A stretch of DNA of 10,540 nucleotides from Annulohypoxylon bovei var. microspora (Eukaryota > Ascomycota > Sordariomycetes > Xylariales > Hypoxylaceae), in assembly GCA_022836615.1 (NCBI GenBank), contig MU405531.1, positions 1-10,540 on the forward strand. Direction: 5' to 3'. This document shows, piece by piece, positions 1 through 9,196 of this stretch. Each line of letters begins with the position of its first letter. Position 1 is the stretch's first letter. A program made the translations under genes and the position numbers. A model generated the notes under the pieces. That model saw only the letters and a program-made list of their open reading frames with translations, made no database searches and was not told where the DNA came from.

Positions 1-3000
1 ATTTTAATTTAAAGTTAATATAATGTTTATTTATTACTTTTTTTAATTACACATTAAGTAAAAAACGTGGTTAATGTGCGAAATAATAATTGTTTTTTTT
101 TTATTTTTAATTACGATAAATATAATGGTTTTTCTCATTAAATCTTTTTTTTTTTAAGAAATTACCTTATAATTTAAACATTTTCCTTAAATTAATTAAT
201 AAGTTTATTAATTTCATGCCTTTATAATTACACCTTTTTTTAAGTTTTTTCCATATCCTTTTAATGAATATTTAATTAATTTTTATATTATTTTAAGTTA
301 TTATAAAAAAACTTATTAAATATTAACCTTGGTTTTTTACTTTTAATTACATATCGTTTAAAATAAGTTTTTAATTTAAAATAACTTTATATATATAATA
401 ATTTTTAATTCCCCATGCATTTTAATAAATGTTTTATTAACCATTCATTGCAAATACATTGCGTTTTTAATGCAAGGAAATTATTAAAATTATATTTATA
501 TAATAAAACATTTAAATTTTTTATTAATTATTATAATTTTAAATTATTTTTAATATTTTAACCATAATTTAACACCCCGGTATTTCCAAGGTTATTCCAC
601 ATTTCATTAACTTAATTAATAATAACATGGTTTATACTTAAATAATACTTAATTTAATGAATATTTTAATTTTTAATAAACTTAATAATTTTTTATTATA
701 AAATATTTCCATATATAACATATAATATAACTTGGTTTAATATCGAATTTTTATTAAATTTATCCGTATTAATAAAAAACTTAAAGTATATTTAAATAAT
801 TATGTTAATTTAAATTTAAAAAATATTTAAATTTAATGAACTTATAATTTAACGACATACGACCTTTTAAAATAATTATTCCCACCATTGCTCGATCTTT
901 TTATTTTGCTTATTAATCCCCCACTTATATAAATCTTAAAACACATAACTTTACATTTAATTATAATTTATACCGTTCACATCTTTTATGGTTATAATTA
1001 ATTTATTATATATAATAAATTAAAAATACACCATCGTTATAAATAAAATTTTAATACCATGATTTATTTAAGTAAATTATAATTAAAACTTTAACATTTT
1101 AATGGTAAATAAATATTAATTTAATACGTTTATAAAAAAAGAATTAAATTTATTAACGTTGTATTATAAAATCTTATAAAAATATGCATTAATGTAAACG
1201 TAAATCTTAAATCCGGCAAAGTAAAGTTTTATATAACCATCCATAAATTATATATAATTAAAACCCGGAATTGTAAACTTTTTACTTTTCCGTTTTTTAT
1301 GATTTAATTAATTATTATAACGTTATTATATAACGTTTAAATATTATTAATGGTATACATTATATAATCCATCTTTTATAATAAAGATATATATATAATT
1401 ATAAATATATTTTTAAACATTATTTTTTTTTAATTCTTTGAAAATATTTAATATTTATTTATAATTTTTAATAAATTAATTTACTTCCATTATATTATGT
1501 AATTATTAATTTAAATTATCGATTTATTTTTTCATGCCGTTTTTCATTTAAATTTAAATAAAGAAAATATAATTAATTATTAACTTATATTTATATTATA
1601 AGTAAATTAAAATTAAATCGTTATAATAATCTTTTTTATAAAAGTATTTTTATATAATATTTATAAATTTAAAAGTGTAATTAATTTTTTCGTAATGAAT
1701 TATTTTTTATTTTTTTAATTTATGTTTTAAAAATCGTTTTAATATATTAATTTTAAATTATTTTTCATTTAAATAATTAATAATATAAAAATATAATAAC
1801 CTCATTTAAAAAAACTAATGGATTTCCGTTTTAATAACATTAATATTAAATTTATTTTTATAAAAACCTCATTTTTAAAATTATTATTAAAAGGTTCGTA
1901 AATTAATGTTAAGGTTATATTTAATTTAAAGAAATTTATGAATTTCTTTTTAAAAATTATCTTTTTTTAATTATAAATTAGTAATTTAATTTTTAAATGT
2001 TTTAATATTAATTTAAATTTACGGTATATTAAATTATATTCGAATTTTAATTTAATTAATAATTTTTAAATAATTTTATATTTAATGGAAGCTTTTTTTC
2101 TTTAAAATAAATAAATAATAATGTATTAATAAAATTTAAGCTTTTTATTATTTTAATATAAAATAACCTCACGTTTTTTTATTAATTTAATATTTTAATT
2201 AAAAGAAATGTGTTTTATTTAAATAAAAATAATTTATTTTAATGTAATATAATTTATATATATAATAGCTTTAATTTAATTTAAAAGTTTAAGTTAAAAA
2301 GTATTTAACAATTATATATTTACTTTAATACATAAATTTAAAGGTTTTTATAATAAAACGAACGGAGTAAACCGATAAAAGCTTTTTTAAATAAAAATAA
2401 TAATATGTGTTACTTTGGTATTAAATAACCTTACGTATTAAAAATTATTTATATAAAATTTATTTTTTTAAATGTTAAAATTAATTATAATTTTCTTTAA
2501 TATATATACTTTTTATATTTATTTTAAATGTTTATTTATAATATTCATTTTTATTAATTATTTAAATTAATGTAAATTATAAATGCATAAGTTTTATATT
2601 AAATGTTAACCGTTTTAAAAGTAAATTTATATAAAGGATTTTATTTATTATTTTTAATAACGCGTAATAAATAATTACATGATATTATTAATAATATAAC
2701 GGGACGGAAATAATATAAAACCATGTATTTAAATACAATGAAATTCAAAATTCGATCATTAAAATAAAAATTCATTTTTCTTATATATTAATTAAATCCC
2801 TTAAATATTAATATATAATATATAAGTATATCGTATTAATTTATATTATAATATTATGATATTAATTATTTTAAAAATAATGTTATTTATAATAAATTTT
2901 ATAAATATATATTAAGAAAATTTTTAATATACATTATTAAAGGTTTATAAAAATAATATTAAATTAATATATAATTAAATTTACATATAATTATTTACAT

Positions 3001-3114
3001 AAAATCGTAAAACTTACTTTTTTTATTATTATAATTATTATTTTTCCGTTATAAATAAATATAAAAATAATAAAGAATATAAAAGGTTTATTAATTTATT
3101 AATTTTATAACTTG
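1..3114. other. AT-rich degenerate flank, no recognisable gene
   Basis: This stretch consists almost wholly of A and T, with frequent TTAA/TAAT words and stops in every frame I followed. Roughly the first 1.3 kb keeps more C than G on the plus strand, while from about 1.9 kb G is at least as common as C, so it may be a patchwork of more than one degraded sequence. I found no LTR, terminal inverted repeat, tRNA or conserved protein motif. Because it carries the same TpA-rich, CpA-poor look as the retrotransposon, I infer that it is older RIP-mutated repeat DNA. Not every frame was compared with every transposon family, so a heavily mutated element could be missed. Confidence 0.6.
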
Positions 3115-3119
3115 TTAAA
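3115..3119. repeat. Target site duplication, left copy (TTAAA)
   Basis: These five bases, TTAAA, lie directly outside the left LTR and are repeated exactly at 9413-9417 outside the right LTR. Five-base duplications are usual for Ty3/gypsy integrases. The word is common in such AT-rich DNA, so the match alone is weak, but it falls exactly at both LTR edges. Confidence 0.85.
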
Positions 3120-3335
3120 TGTTACGGCGAACAGGTCTTTAATCGGGATAAAGCTTATGTAATAATGGGATTACGTATTTTATTAATAAGAATATTTAAA
3201 ATAAAAAATTAAAAAAAAAAAAGCTACGAAGTGGTTTCTTTTAAAGGGTTTTTATATATTAATTTTATAATTAAAATATTAATTAACCGTTTCGTTAATA
3301 TATTTTAAAAGTAATAATAATTAAACGTCGTTATA
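3120..3335 (-). repeat. 3' LTR of the chromovirus (left copy)
   Basis: This 216-bp LTR aligns gap-free with 9197-9412 at a constant offset of 6,077. On the plus strand it begins TGTTACGGCGA and ends TTATA, where the other copy begins TATTATAACGA and ends TTACA; the inferred ancestral ends are therefore TG and CA. About 51 of 216 positions differ and all are transitions. It is the 3' LTR because the polypurine tract (3339-3350) and the chromodomain end of Pol lie next to it. Its start, next to TTAAA, retains the canonical TG that the other copy has lost. Confidence 0.95.
3251..3258 (-). promoter_or_regulatory. TATA-like box in 3' LTR
   Basis: The minus strand reads TATATAAA here, 77 bp into the LTR in the direction of transcription. 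The same bases are unchanged at 9328-9335 in the other LTR although the surroundings differ. In a 3' LTR it would not drive the element. The AT-rich background makes chance matches likely. Confidence 0.3.
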
Positions 3336-3338
3336 TAA

Positions 3339-3350
3339 CCCTTTCCTTTT
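3339..3350 (-). other. Polypurine tract (plus-strand DNA primer site)
   Basis: The minus strand reads AAAAGGAAAGGG, an uninterrupted 12-purine run three bases upstream of the 3' LTR and preceded by a run of seven T residues. This is where an LTR element carries its RNase H-resistant polypurine primer, and a T-rich stretch before it is common. No comparable purine run abuts the other LTR in the plus-strand sense, which supports minus-strand orientation independently of the protein motifs. Confidence 0.7.
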
Positions 3351-3537
3351 AAAAAAAGATTTAATTTATGGGAAAAATAAGTTATTTATTAATGCATTTA
3401 TAACTTATTTCTTTAATTTCTTTTTTTTTTATAATAAGTAAATTATTTTTATTTATTATTTTTAATATTTTATTTTTTACGGTGGTTTTAATTTATTATT
3501 AAAGTTTAGTTAAAAGATTAATGGTTTTAAAATGTAA

Positions 3538-3690
3538 GTTATAAAAGTTTTTTATTTTAATTAACGCGTTAAAAAAGTCCTTAAAAAAGTATTATGTTAA
3601 GTTAAGGTTATAATTTATTTAATTTATTTTATATTAAAGTTTTTTCTTAAAAAGCTTGGAGCTTAATATTTTAAATATTTCGTATTTTTA
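3538..3690 (-). other. Chromodomain at the C-terminus of Pol
   Basis: In the Pol frame this segment reads KYEIFKILSSKLFKKKL, then TAA-Y-K-I-N-TAA-I-N-Y, and further on T-TAA-Y. This overlays the fungal chromovirus pattern: an EVEEIL-type start, a K/R-rich loop ending LQYRVKW-GY, then TWY-A-DF. GTA-to-ATA, GGT-to-AAT and TGG-to-TAA account for the main changes. Of the usual aromatic-cage positions, Tyr at 3684 remains (TAC), the central Trp is now TAA at 3621, and the Tyr of the GY pair remains at 3612. Chromodomains on chromovirus integrases direct insertion to methylated-histone heterochromatin, in keeping with the AT-rich setting. An EFH-HP-like tail (about 3546-3529) follows and is also typical of the family. 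Confidence 0.85.
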
Positions 3691-3717
3691 TTTCTTATTA
3701 ATTTTTATTAAAAGCAA

Positions 3718-3990
3718 GGGATTTATTATTTATCTTAAAATTAAATTATTTGGGGCTTTAATTAATTAACTTGTGTTTAAAATTTAATGGATTTTTATAT
3801 TTAAAGGTAGGTTAATTTTAAAAGCATTACGATAAAACTTTGTTAATATTTTAAAAAAACTTATTATTAAGTAATTTAAACCGTTATAAAAGTAATTTAT
3901 TTATTAATTACCTTTGCGGATATATATTTAATTACTTATTATTTAATTTATTAATTATTTTTTTTTATTAACTTATTTACTTTAACGATT
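3718..3990 (-). other. Integrase C-terminal GPY/F module and linker
   Basis: This is the DNA-binding C-terminal part of integrase. From high to low coordinate the frame shows I-S-N-TAA-I-Y-I-R-K-G-N (from VGDQVY-type sequence, about 3936-3904), then S-F-F at 3861-3853, which reverts to Gly-Pro-Phe, then NAFKINLP (from about 3828), K-I-H at 3795-3787, and T-S at about 3774-3769. The stretch that follows, N-N-L-I-L-R-TAA (about 3750-3730), reverts to an NDP-PGQ pattern seen between GPY/F and chromodomain in ascomycete chromoviruses. Spacing is normal and nothing appears to be missing. Confidence 0.8.
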
Positions 3991-4149
3991 TTATGTTAAT
4001 AAAAGGTTTTTATAAGCTTATTATATAACGGAGGCTTAATGTTTTATTAACGATTAAGTAATGGTGCGGTTGAGTTTTTTTTAAAGGGTCTTGGATTTAC
4101 GAATGCGGGTTTATTAATTAAAGATTATTTTTAAAACGAATTTTATTTT

Positions 4150-4620
4150 TATTTTTATGGGGGAAAGCCTTGTGCTTGAATGCGGTTAAATGGTGTATGC
4201 GAAATTTAAGTAAAATAATATCTCCGATTAATTATTTTGAAAATAATTTATAAAGGGTTATAATTTTATTTAAATGAATTAATTAAAAATCTTCGTTTAA
4301 TTATTAAATTACAAATGTTTTATTATTAATTTATAAAGGTTTACCTTAATGAGTTTAATTAATTTATTTAAAAAAGCGGTTACGAATTAAAGATTTTTAT
4401 TAAATATAATTATTTTAAAGGTTTTATAAATGCGTTAAATATATTTATAATATAAGTTTATAAATTATGCGGCGGTATAAGTTTTATACGTGGGTAATAA
4501 AAAAGGTCTTTTATTTAATTAATTAACGATTATTAAAATCGAATTAAACTTTTTACGATTAAAAAATATGGATTTGAAATTTATTAAAATATGTTATTAC
4601 ATTTATTTATTAATGAGAAA
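4150..4620 (-). other. Integrase catalytic core (DDE), all acidic residues mutated
   Basis: This core joins element cDNA to the host chromosome. The first catalytic Asp is AAT at 4581-4579 (followed by Phe, as in MDF), the second is AAT at 4401-4399 (in I-F-N-K-N-L-TAA-F-V, from IVSDRGPQFV), and the Glu is AAG at 4293-4291 (in H-L-TAA-F-N-N-TAA-T-K, from HPQSDGQTE). The intervals are 59 and 35 residues, the expected D-x(59)-D-x(35)-E for Ty3/gypsy. F-N-S-I-L-I-I-V-N (4548-4522), PTYKTYTA (about 4494-4471), PFINYFQNN-TAA-SE (about 4257-4222) and HSSTRLSP (about 4182-4159) fill the expected places. All three acidic residues have been lost by G-to-A changes, so the domain would be inactive even without the stops. 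Confidence 0.9.
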
Positions 4621-4680
4621 TAATTAAAATAAATTTATTAATTTAATTTTAAGGTTTTAACTTTTTTAATATTATTTATA

Positions 4681-4791
4681 ATAAGCGTAATAATAATTTA
4701 TAAACGTTTTTATATTAAGTTATAAGTATTTTTCTAATATTATTATATATATTTTATTTCGACTTAAATACGTTCGACTTAAAAAACGATA
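4681..4791 (-). other. Integrase N-terminal HHCC zinc-binding domain
   Basis: The frame reads Y-R-F-L-S-R-T-Y-L-S-R-N-K-I starting at 4791, which reverts to H-R-F-P-G-R-T-H-P-G-R-N-K-T. The two zinc-binding His codons, CAT, have become TAT at 4791 and 4770. The Cys pair lies at 4692 and 4683 as TAT-TAC-GCT-TAT, a C-Y-A-C pattern in which both TGT codons have become TAT. This is the usual HHCC domain preceding the integrase core. All four zinc ligands have been replaced by Tyr codons. Confidence 0.8.
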
Positions 4792-5483
4792 AAATTTATT
4801 ATATAATTTAATATGAAGTTTTTTATTATTTAAGATTATTAACTTTTTTTTTAAAAGTAATAATTTATTTTATAAAGCGTACCCGTTTTTTTTTTTCTTG
4901 GCTTATTTATATTACATTTTTAATTTAATAACGTTTTAATTAACCGTTAAAATAACGTTAATTAATTTAATATTTTAAAATAATTTTTCTTCGGAAACTT
5001 TTACCGTAATTAAAATGTATTAAAGGTTAAGGGATAATAAGTTTATTAAAGGTTTATTAACCGGAGGTTATAAAGGATTTATTTTATTATAAAATATTAA
5101 AAAAGGTAATAAAATAATAAATTAATTATATTTTTTAATTACTTTTTAGGTGGTTAAATCGGCCGTTTTTTAAAATAAAGTATTAATTATTATATTTTTC
5201 TTTTTCAAGCGATAATATAACTTATAATTAAATTAAAATAAATGTTTATTTCAATTAATTTAACGAAAGTTTAACGTTCTTTTAATGGTAAAATATTATA
5301 ACGTTTAATGGTTTATAAATATATCGAATTTATTGTTTAATAAAACGAATATATATTTTTAAAGTTTTATTATTATTATAATAACGAAAAGCTTTTTATT
5401 ATAAATAAAATAATTATATTTTAAAGAAATTATTATTTTAGAAAAGAAAGTTATTAAATATTAATTCCTTAATTCGTTTAATT

Positions 5484-5640
5484 ATAAAAGAACTTTAAAA
5501 ATTACCTTATTAAAAGCGTCGGTTTTTAATTTAACTTTTTGATTTTTGTAAAAGTGTTTTAAAATTAAAAAGGTGGTTAAGATTGTTTTTAACGTTTTAA
5601 ACGCTTTGGTATATTTGTTAATTTAAATTTAATGCGGAGC
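5484..5640 (-). other. RNase H domain (start) of Pol
   Basis: RNase H removes the RNA strand during reverse transcription. K-A-F-K-T-L-K (about 5604-5584) corresponds to the connection-region AF-LK motif. LTTFLILKHF (5580-5551) matches the following TT-P-LRHF pattern. K-L-K-T-D-A-F-N (5532-5509) reverts to RLETDASD, in which the catalytic Asp is intact as GAC at 5520. K-V-L-L-TAA (5496-5482) reverts to GVLSQ. The rest of the domain, towards about 5100, was not resolved motif by motif. Its position between RT and integrase identifies the element as Ty3/gypsy and not Ty1/copia. Confidence 0.85.
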
Positions 5641-5942
5641 GGCGGTAAAGAAATATAAAGGCTTTATAATTTAATTATATTTTAATATAAATTGCCGATA
5701 AAAATTATAAAAGCTTAAAAACGATTAAAGTTCCCGAATTTAAGAAGGTATTTTTTAATTTTAAATTACTTTAATTTTATTTTAATTAATAATTACACCG
5801 GAAGTAAAGATAATAAACCTTAAGAATTTAATTTTTATAACCGAAAATTCGCTTTTTTAAATATTAATTTATAAGTTAATAAAACGTAAGCGCTTTAACA
5901 TTTATTATACGTGGTATTTATGGAAGAATAAGTTTTTTAAAT

Positions 5943-6300
5943 AAATTAAAATATTATTTATATACGTTATATAAAAGTCGTTAAAAAATAAGAAAAAGGC
6001 TTAATTAATATATTTTTAAAATATATTAAGCTTATTATTTAACTTAAAAAGGAATACGCAATATTTATATAATTTGAAATAAATTTAAAAAGTAATAAGG
6101 TTTTTTAAAATAAGGTTTATTTTAATGTGGTGGAAAGTTTAACGAATATTAAACTTTATAAAGATTTTAATTTTAAAGATCTTTTTTAACGTTTCATTAA
6201 TTAAAAAAAAAAGGTAACGATCTTTTTTAATGTAAACATTTAATTTTTAATAATTAATATAAAACCTTAAGCCACCCCTTAGTTTTTTCGCGAAAAAAAC
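5943..6300 (-). other. Reverse transcriptase core, best-preserved part of the element
   Basis: Reading from 6300 downward, the frame gives VFFAKKLRGGLRFYINY (from a VLFVKKP-GGLRFCVDYR-type block), then DRYLFFLINETL (6222-6187, from DRYPLPLINETL). I-K-F-N-I-R lies at 6159-6142, where AAT at 6150 stands for the first catalytic Asp. C-V-F-L-F-K-L follows at 6060-6040 (from a VLPFGL block), and ITYINNILIY at 5970-5941. The last reverts to YIDDILIY, with both active-site Asp codons now AAT at 5958 and 5955. Motif order and spacing are those of a Ty3/gypsy RT. From 6300 to 6181 there is a single in-frame stop, unusually few for this window. All three catalytic Asp codons are lost. Confidence 0.92.
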
Positions 6301-7259
6301 AAAAGATTTATATTTAACCGCATTAAATACGATTTATTTTTTACGTAAATAATTTAATAGATATTTTTTTAAGGCTTATAAATGCTTCGTATTTATATTA
6401 TAAAGGAAATATAATTTAATAAAATTAACGTTTTTTTTTAAGTTTATTTTATAATTAAAAGGTTAATAAAACGGTAATAAATTATTGTTTTTTTTTAAGA
6501 ATATTTTAATTAAATTATATAAATAAAGAAAAAACCTTTTCATGATTTACTTTTAAATAAAGTTATTTTTTTGTTATAACCTTTTTTTAAAAGTTAAATC
6601 GAACTTTTAATAAAATAAAACAAAAGCGTTTAATAGTTTATAAATTGCGTTAAGGTTTTATTAAGAACGTAATATTTTTTTAATAAACGTTAAGCTTAAA
6701 ATTAAATAAACATTTATAATAAATAATAATATAAAATATATTAAAAGTTTAACGGAAAGTTAAAAAAAAAAAAACGGGATAGTAATAAAAAATTATCGGT
6801 TTATTTTAATTATAAGGTTTATTATGAAATATATAAATGTTATAATAATTTGTTTTTCTTTTAAAGTACGAAATTAAAGGCGATTATAACGTTTTATATT
6901 TTTTTATGTAATTTTATTTACGTTTTTCCAAAAAGTAAAAAGTTTTAATATAATATTAAAGGCGTAACGATAACGGGGAAGTAATAACTTAAAAAAGATT
7001 AATTATTAACGCCAATTATTTAATATAATATTATATTTCGTTAAAAATTTAAACCTTAATATTATTTAAAATTAAAAGCGGTTCTTTAAGTTTATTAAAA
7101 AAATAAGTACGTTATAAAAATTTTTATTTTATATTTAAATGTTAATATGGATTATTTTATTAATCCGATTAATGGTTTATTTATTAAAGTTTTTTATTAT
7201 GATAAATTAATTAAATTAAATGGTAAAAAGGTTTTATATATTTATTATTAAACACGTGT

Positions 7260-7320
7260 TTTATTAATTAGTAATTATATATATTTATATTTTAATATTT
7301 ATTAACGTTTATATTATTAT
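7260..7320 (-). other. Aspartic protease active site (DTG)
   Basis: In the Gag-Pol frame the codons from 7308 read T-L-I-N-I-K-I. With G-to-A and C-to-T changes reverted this gives T-L-I-D-T-G-A, the active-site motif of retrotransposon aspartic proteases: the catalytic Asp is AAT at 7299, the Thr ATT at 7296 and the Gly AAA at 7293. It lies 76 codons after the zinc knuckle and about 330 codons before the first RT motif, as expected. The motif is short and requires three reversions, so frame and position count for more than the residues themselves. Confidence 0.6.
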
Positions 7321-7524
7321 TGCTACGCTTATACCTTACAAACGAATCGATATATTAATCACGAATTGTGATCTTTAAGTAAATATATAAAAAGGAGCTT
7401 AAGTTGGAAGCTTTGCTTAAACGTTGTTTTTTCCCGATTTTAAATCGACGTTATTTTTATTATGCTTCGTTGCTTTTTTTTTTAAAATAATGGCCATTGT
7501 TTTAACTTTCGCATTACGCGTTAA

Positions 7525-7566
7525 GCAATTATTAAAAAAGTGGCCTTTTTGTTTATAAAAATAATA
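7525..7566 (-). other. Gag CCHC zinc knuckle
   Basis: The frame reads Y-Y-F-Y-K-Q-K-G-H-F-F-N-N-C. The His (CAC, 7542) and final Cys (TGC, 7527) are intact. The first two Cys fall at TAT codons (7566 and 7557), each one G-to-A change from TGT, giving exactly C-x2-C-x4-H-x4-C with the Gly before His present. This nucleocapsid knuckle binds genomic RNA. It marks the end of Gag and lies in the same frame as Pol. Confidence 0.85.
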
Positions 7567-7569
7567 AAT

Positions 7570-9000
7570 TAAATTAATGTTAAACGTTATAAAGGCGTTA
7601 CATTAATAAAGAATTAAAGGAACTTAAAAAAGCTTTTTCGTATATATTTAAATTATGATTTTTATAATTAAATAAAAAATGTTAAAACCGATAAAAGTTA
7701 TTTTCGTAATGTTAAAAATAACCTTAACTTTAAATTAAAATTAAAAAATTATAAAGTTAATTTTTTTTTAAATAATTTCGGCGCATTATTAAATTAACGC
7801 CGAATAAAGGTTTTTAAATTTAATAAACTTTATTTTTTTATTTAAATAATAATAAAATGCCTAGGTATAAAGATTAACGGTTAATTAGCGGTTTAATTTT
7901 TTTTTTTATTTAAATACCGGGATTTTTTTTTTATTTATTAATAATATAAAAAGCGCGTAAAATTTAAAGAATTATTTATTTAATTATATGTCGAATTTAT
8001 GGAAATTATTTTTAATTTAAATCTTAATATTAAAGTTATTATATAATAATTTTAATAAGTTATATATTTGTTTAATTTTAATATATCGATTAATGTTATT
8101 TTTAATAAAGAAAAATTAAAAGATCGATTTAACTTCGCTTTTAATGAATAAGTAAAGTTATATAAATTAAATATATTTTTTAAAAAATTTTTATTAATTA
8201 ACTTAAAGCTTGTTTTTTATATTTATTTCTTATTTTTCGAAAATAAGATTTAATTTATTTAATAAAAAACGTAAGTCCTTAATGCAAATCTTTAATAAAA
8301 ATAAAAATAAAATTATTAATTATGTTTTAAAGGTACGTTAAAAGTTATCCGGTTCTTTAAGCTCGTTATCTTATTTTATTAAAAAAACGACCAAGTTTTA
8401 TAACGTATGAATTAAGGTAAAAAAATAAAAGGCGTAAGGAAAAGCAAGGAAAGCAAAAAAAAAAGAAGGAATAAAAGGGGTAAAAGAAAAAAAAACGATT
8501 TATAATTAATTTTTTAACATTATTAATTTATTTAAAATAATAAATAATACGGCTTAAAGTGGATTTACCTTTATTATATTAAGCCTTAAAAGCAAGGTGG
8601 TAAAGCTTCGTCGTAAATTTAATTAAAAGGTACGTTTACTTTAATTAAAAGATTTATTAATGGGCGGAATTCTTTTTTTCCTTTTTTTCTTAAAGGAAAA
8701 AACAAGCTTCCAATTTCATTATTAAGTAATTAATCGGGTAATTTTTTAAGCCGTTAAAGGTTTTAACATTTCCTTTAAAATTAAAGATTTTTTTTTAATT
8801 ATAAATAAAGATTTATTAATTTAAGGTTATGTAATTAAAGGAATAAAAGCGGGTTTTAATTAATTAATTTAATTAATAAACGGTTTAACGTTTTTATTAA
8901 AGCTTTTATTTAATAGTTTAAATATTATTATTAATTAATAACGGAATAAGTGATATTAAAGGATATTTTATCGTAAATAAAAATAAAACTTTATAACCAT
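7570..9000 (-). other. Gag capsid region with basic and proline-rich segments
   Basis: This is the Gag part upstream of the zinc knuckle, in the same frame. It includes a basic patch, KKKRKKR (about 8688-8668), and a pyrimidine-rich coding stretch at about 8496-8415 that reads as Phe, Pro, Ser, Ala and Leu. Since CCN becomes TTN or CTN under C-to-T change, I infer a proline/serine-rich linker there. Capsid sequences diverge quickly and I recognise no specific capsid fold. The N-terminus is unresolved (ATG candidates at 9000, 8769 and 8520), and ATG codons elsewhere may have been mutated to ATA. Confidence 0.55.
8674..8702. repeat. Short hairpin inside gag
   Basis: An 11-bp perfect inverted repeat (TTTTTTCCTTT and AAAGGAAAAAA) is separated by 7 bases. 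It overlaps the basic-coding patch of Gag and is probably a by-product of low complexity. I infer no function. Confidence 0.4.
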
Positions 9001-9196
9001 TAATATAAAGAATTTTATTTAAAAAAATAAAAGCTTTTAAAAATTAAATGTAAATTAAAAATAAAGCTTTAAGTATATTGTAATTTAAAAGGAATTAAAT
9101 TAATGCGTAAACGTTTACGTATTTAAAAAAAAAAGGAATTTTAAAAGTAAGCCTTTAAATTAAAGAAATAAAATAAATGGATGATTTTAAATATTA
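9001..9196 (-). other. Leader between 5' LTR and gag, with primer-binding-site position
   Basis: This is the untranslated leader in the direction of transcription. Directly after the 5' LTR the minus strand reads TAATATTTAAAATC. A tRNA primer-binding site would normally start here with TGG, and TAA is what TGG becomes after two G-to-A changes, so the position fits. The remaining bases are too altered to name the tRNA. No other feature is visible. Confidence 0.4.

Larger units (their letters stand above)
3493..9000 (-). pseudogene. Gag-Pol polyprotein of a chromovirus, RIP-degraded
   Basis: This is a dead gag-pol gene read on the minus strand in the frame whose codons start at coordinates divisible by 3. 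Anchors in that single frame are the CCHC knuckle (7566-7525), protease DTG (7299-7291), RT (6300-5943), RNase H DAS (5520-5512), HHCC (4791-4681), integrase D-D-E (4581, 4401, 4293), GPY/F (3861) and chromodomain (3690-3540). Stops fall where the family usually has Gln or Trp, and Asp is often Asn, Gly often Lys/Arg/Asn and Pro often Leu/Phe, which is the spectrum of C-to-T and G-to-A mutation. The start is uncertain: in-frame ATGs lie at 9000, 8769 and 8520, and 9000 is chosen because proline-containing sequence follows it. The natural stop is also uncertain; TAA TAA TAA at 3501-3493 follows the chromodomain, but the frame could run on towards 3361. Confidence 0.9.

Noticed and set aside
3336..3346. 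Plus-strand primer-binding site beginning TAACCC beside the left LTR
   Set aside because: Once Pol was found on the minus strand, this position is the polypurine-tract side; the primer-binding site belongs next to the right LTR.
4033..4620. Long plus-strand frame with moderate stop density
   Set aside because: Its stop density is near what the base composition predicts. The opposite strand encodes the integrase core with catalytic spacing intact.
6178..6230. 12-bp direct repeat GATCTTTTTTAA, two copies 41 bp apart
   Set aside because: It lies inside the RT coding region in low-complexity sequence, the spacing is not a multiple of three, and there is no sign of an element boundary.
6330..6359. 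Plus-strand frame reading RFIFYVNNLI, resembling a copia-type YVDD reverse transcriptase box
   Set aside because: No other RT motif fits around it on the plus strand. The minus strand of the same region carries a full, correctly spaced Ty3/gypsy RT, so this is a chance antisense match.
8430..8498. Lys/Arg-rich plus-strand reading frame in a purine-rich tract
   Set aside because: It is antisense to the proline/serine-rich part of Gag. The purine run is the complement of pyrimidine-rich Gag codons.
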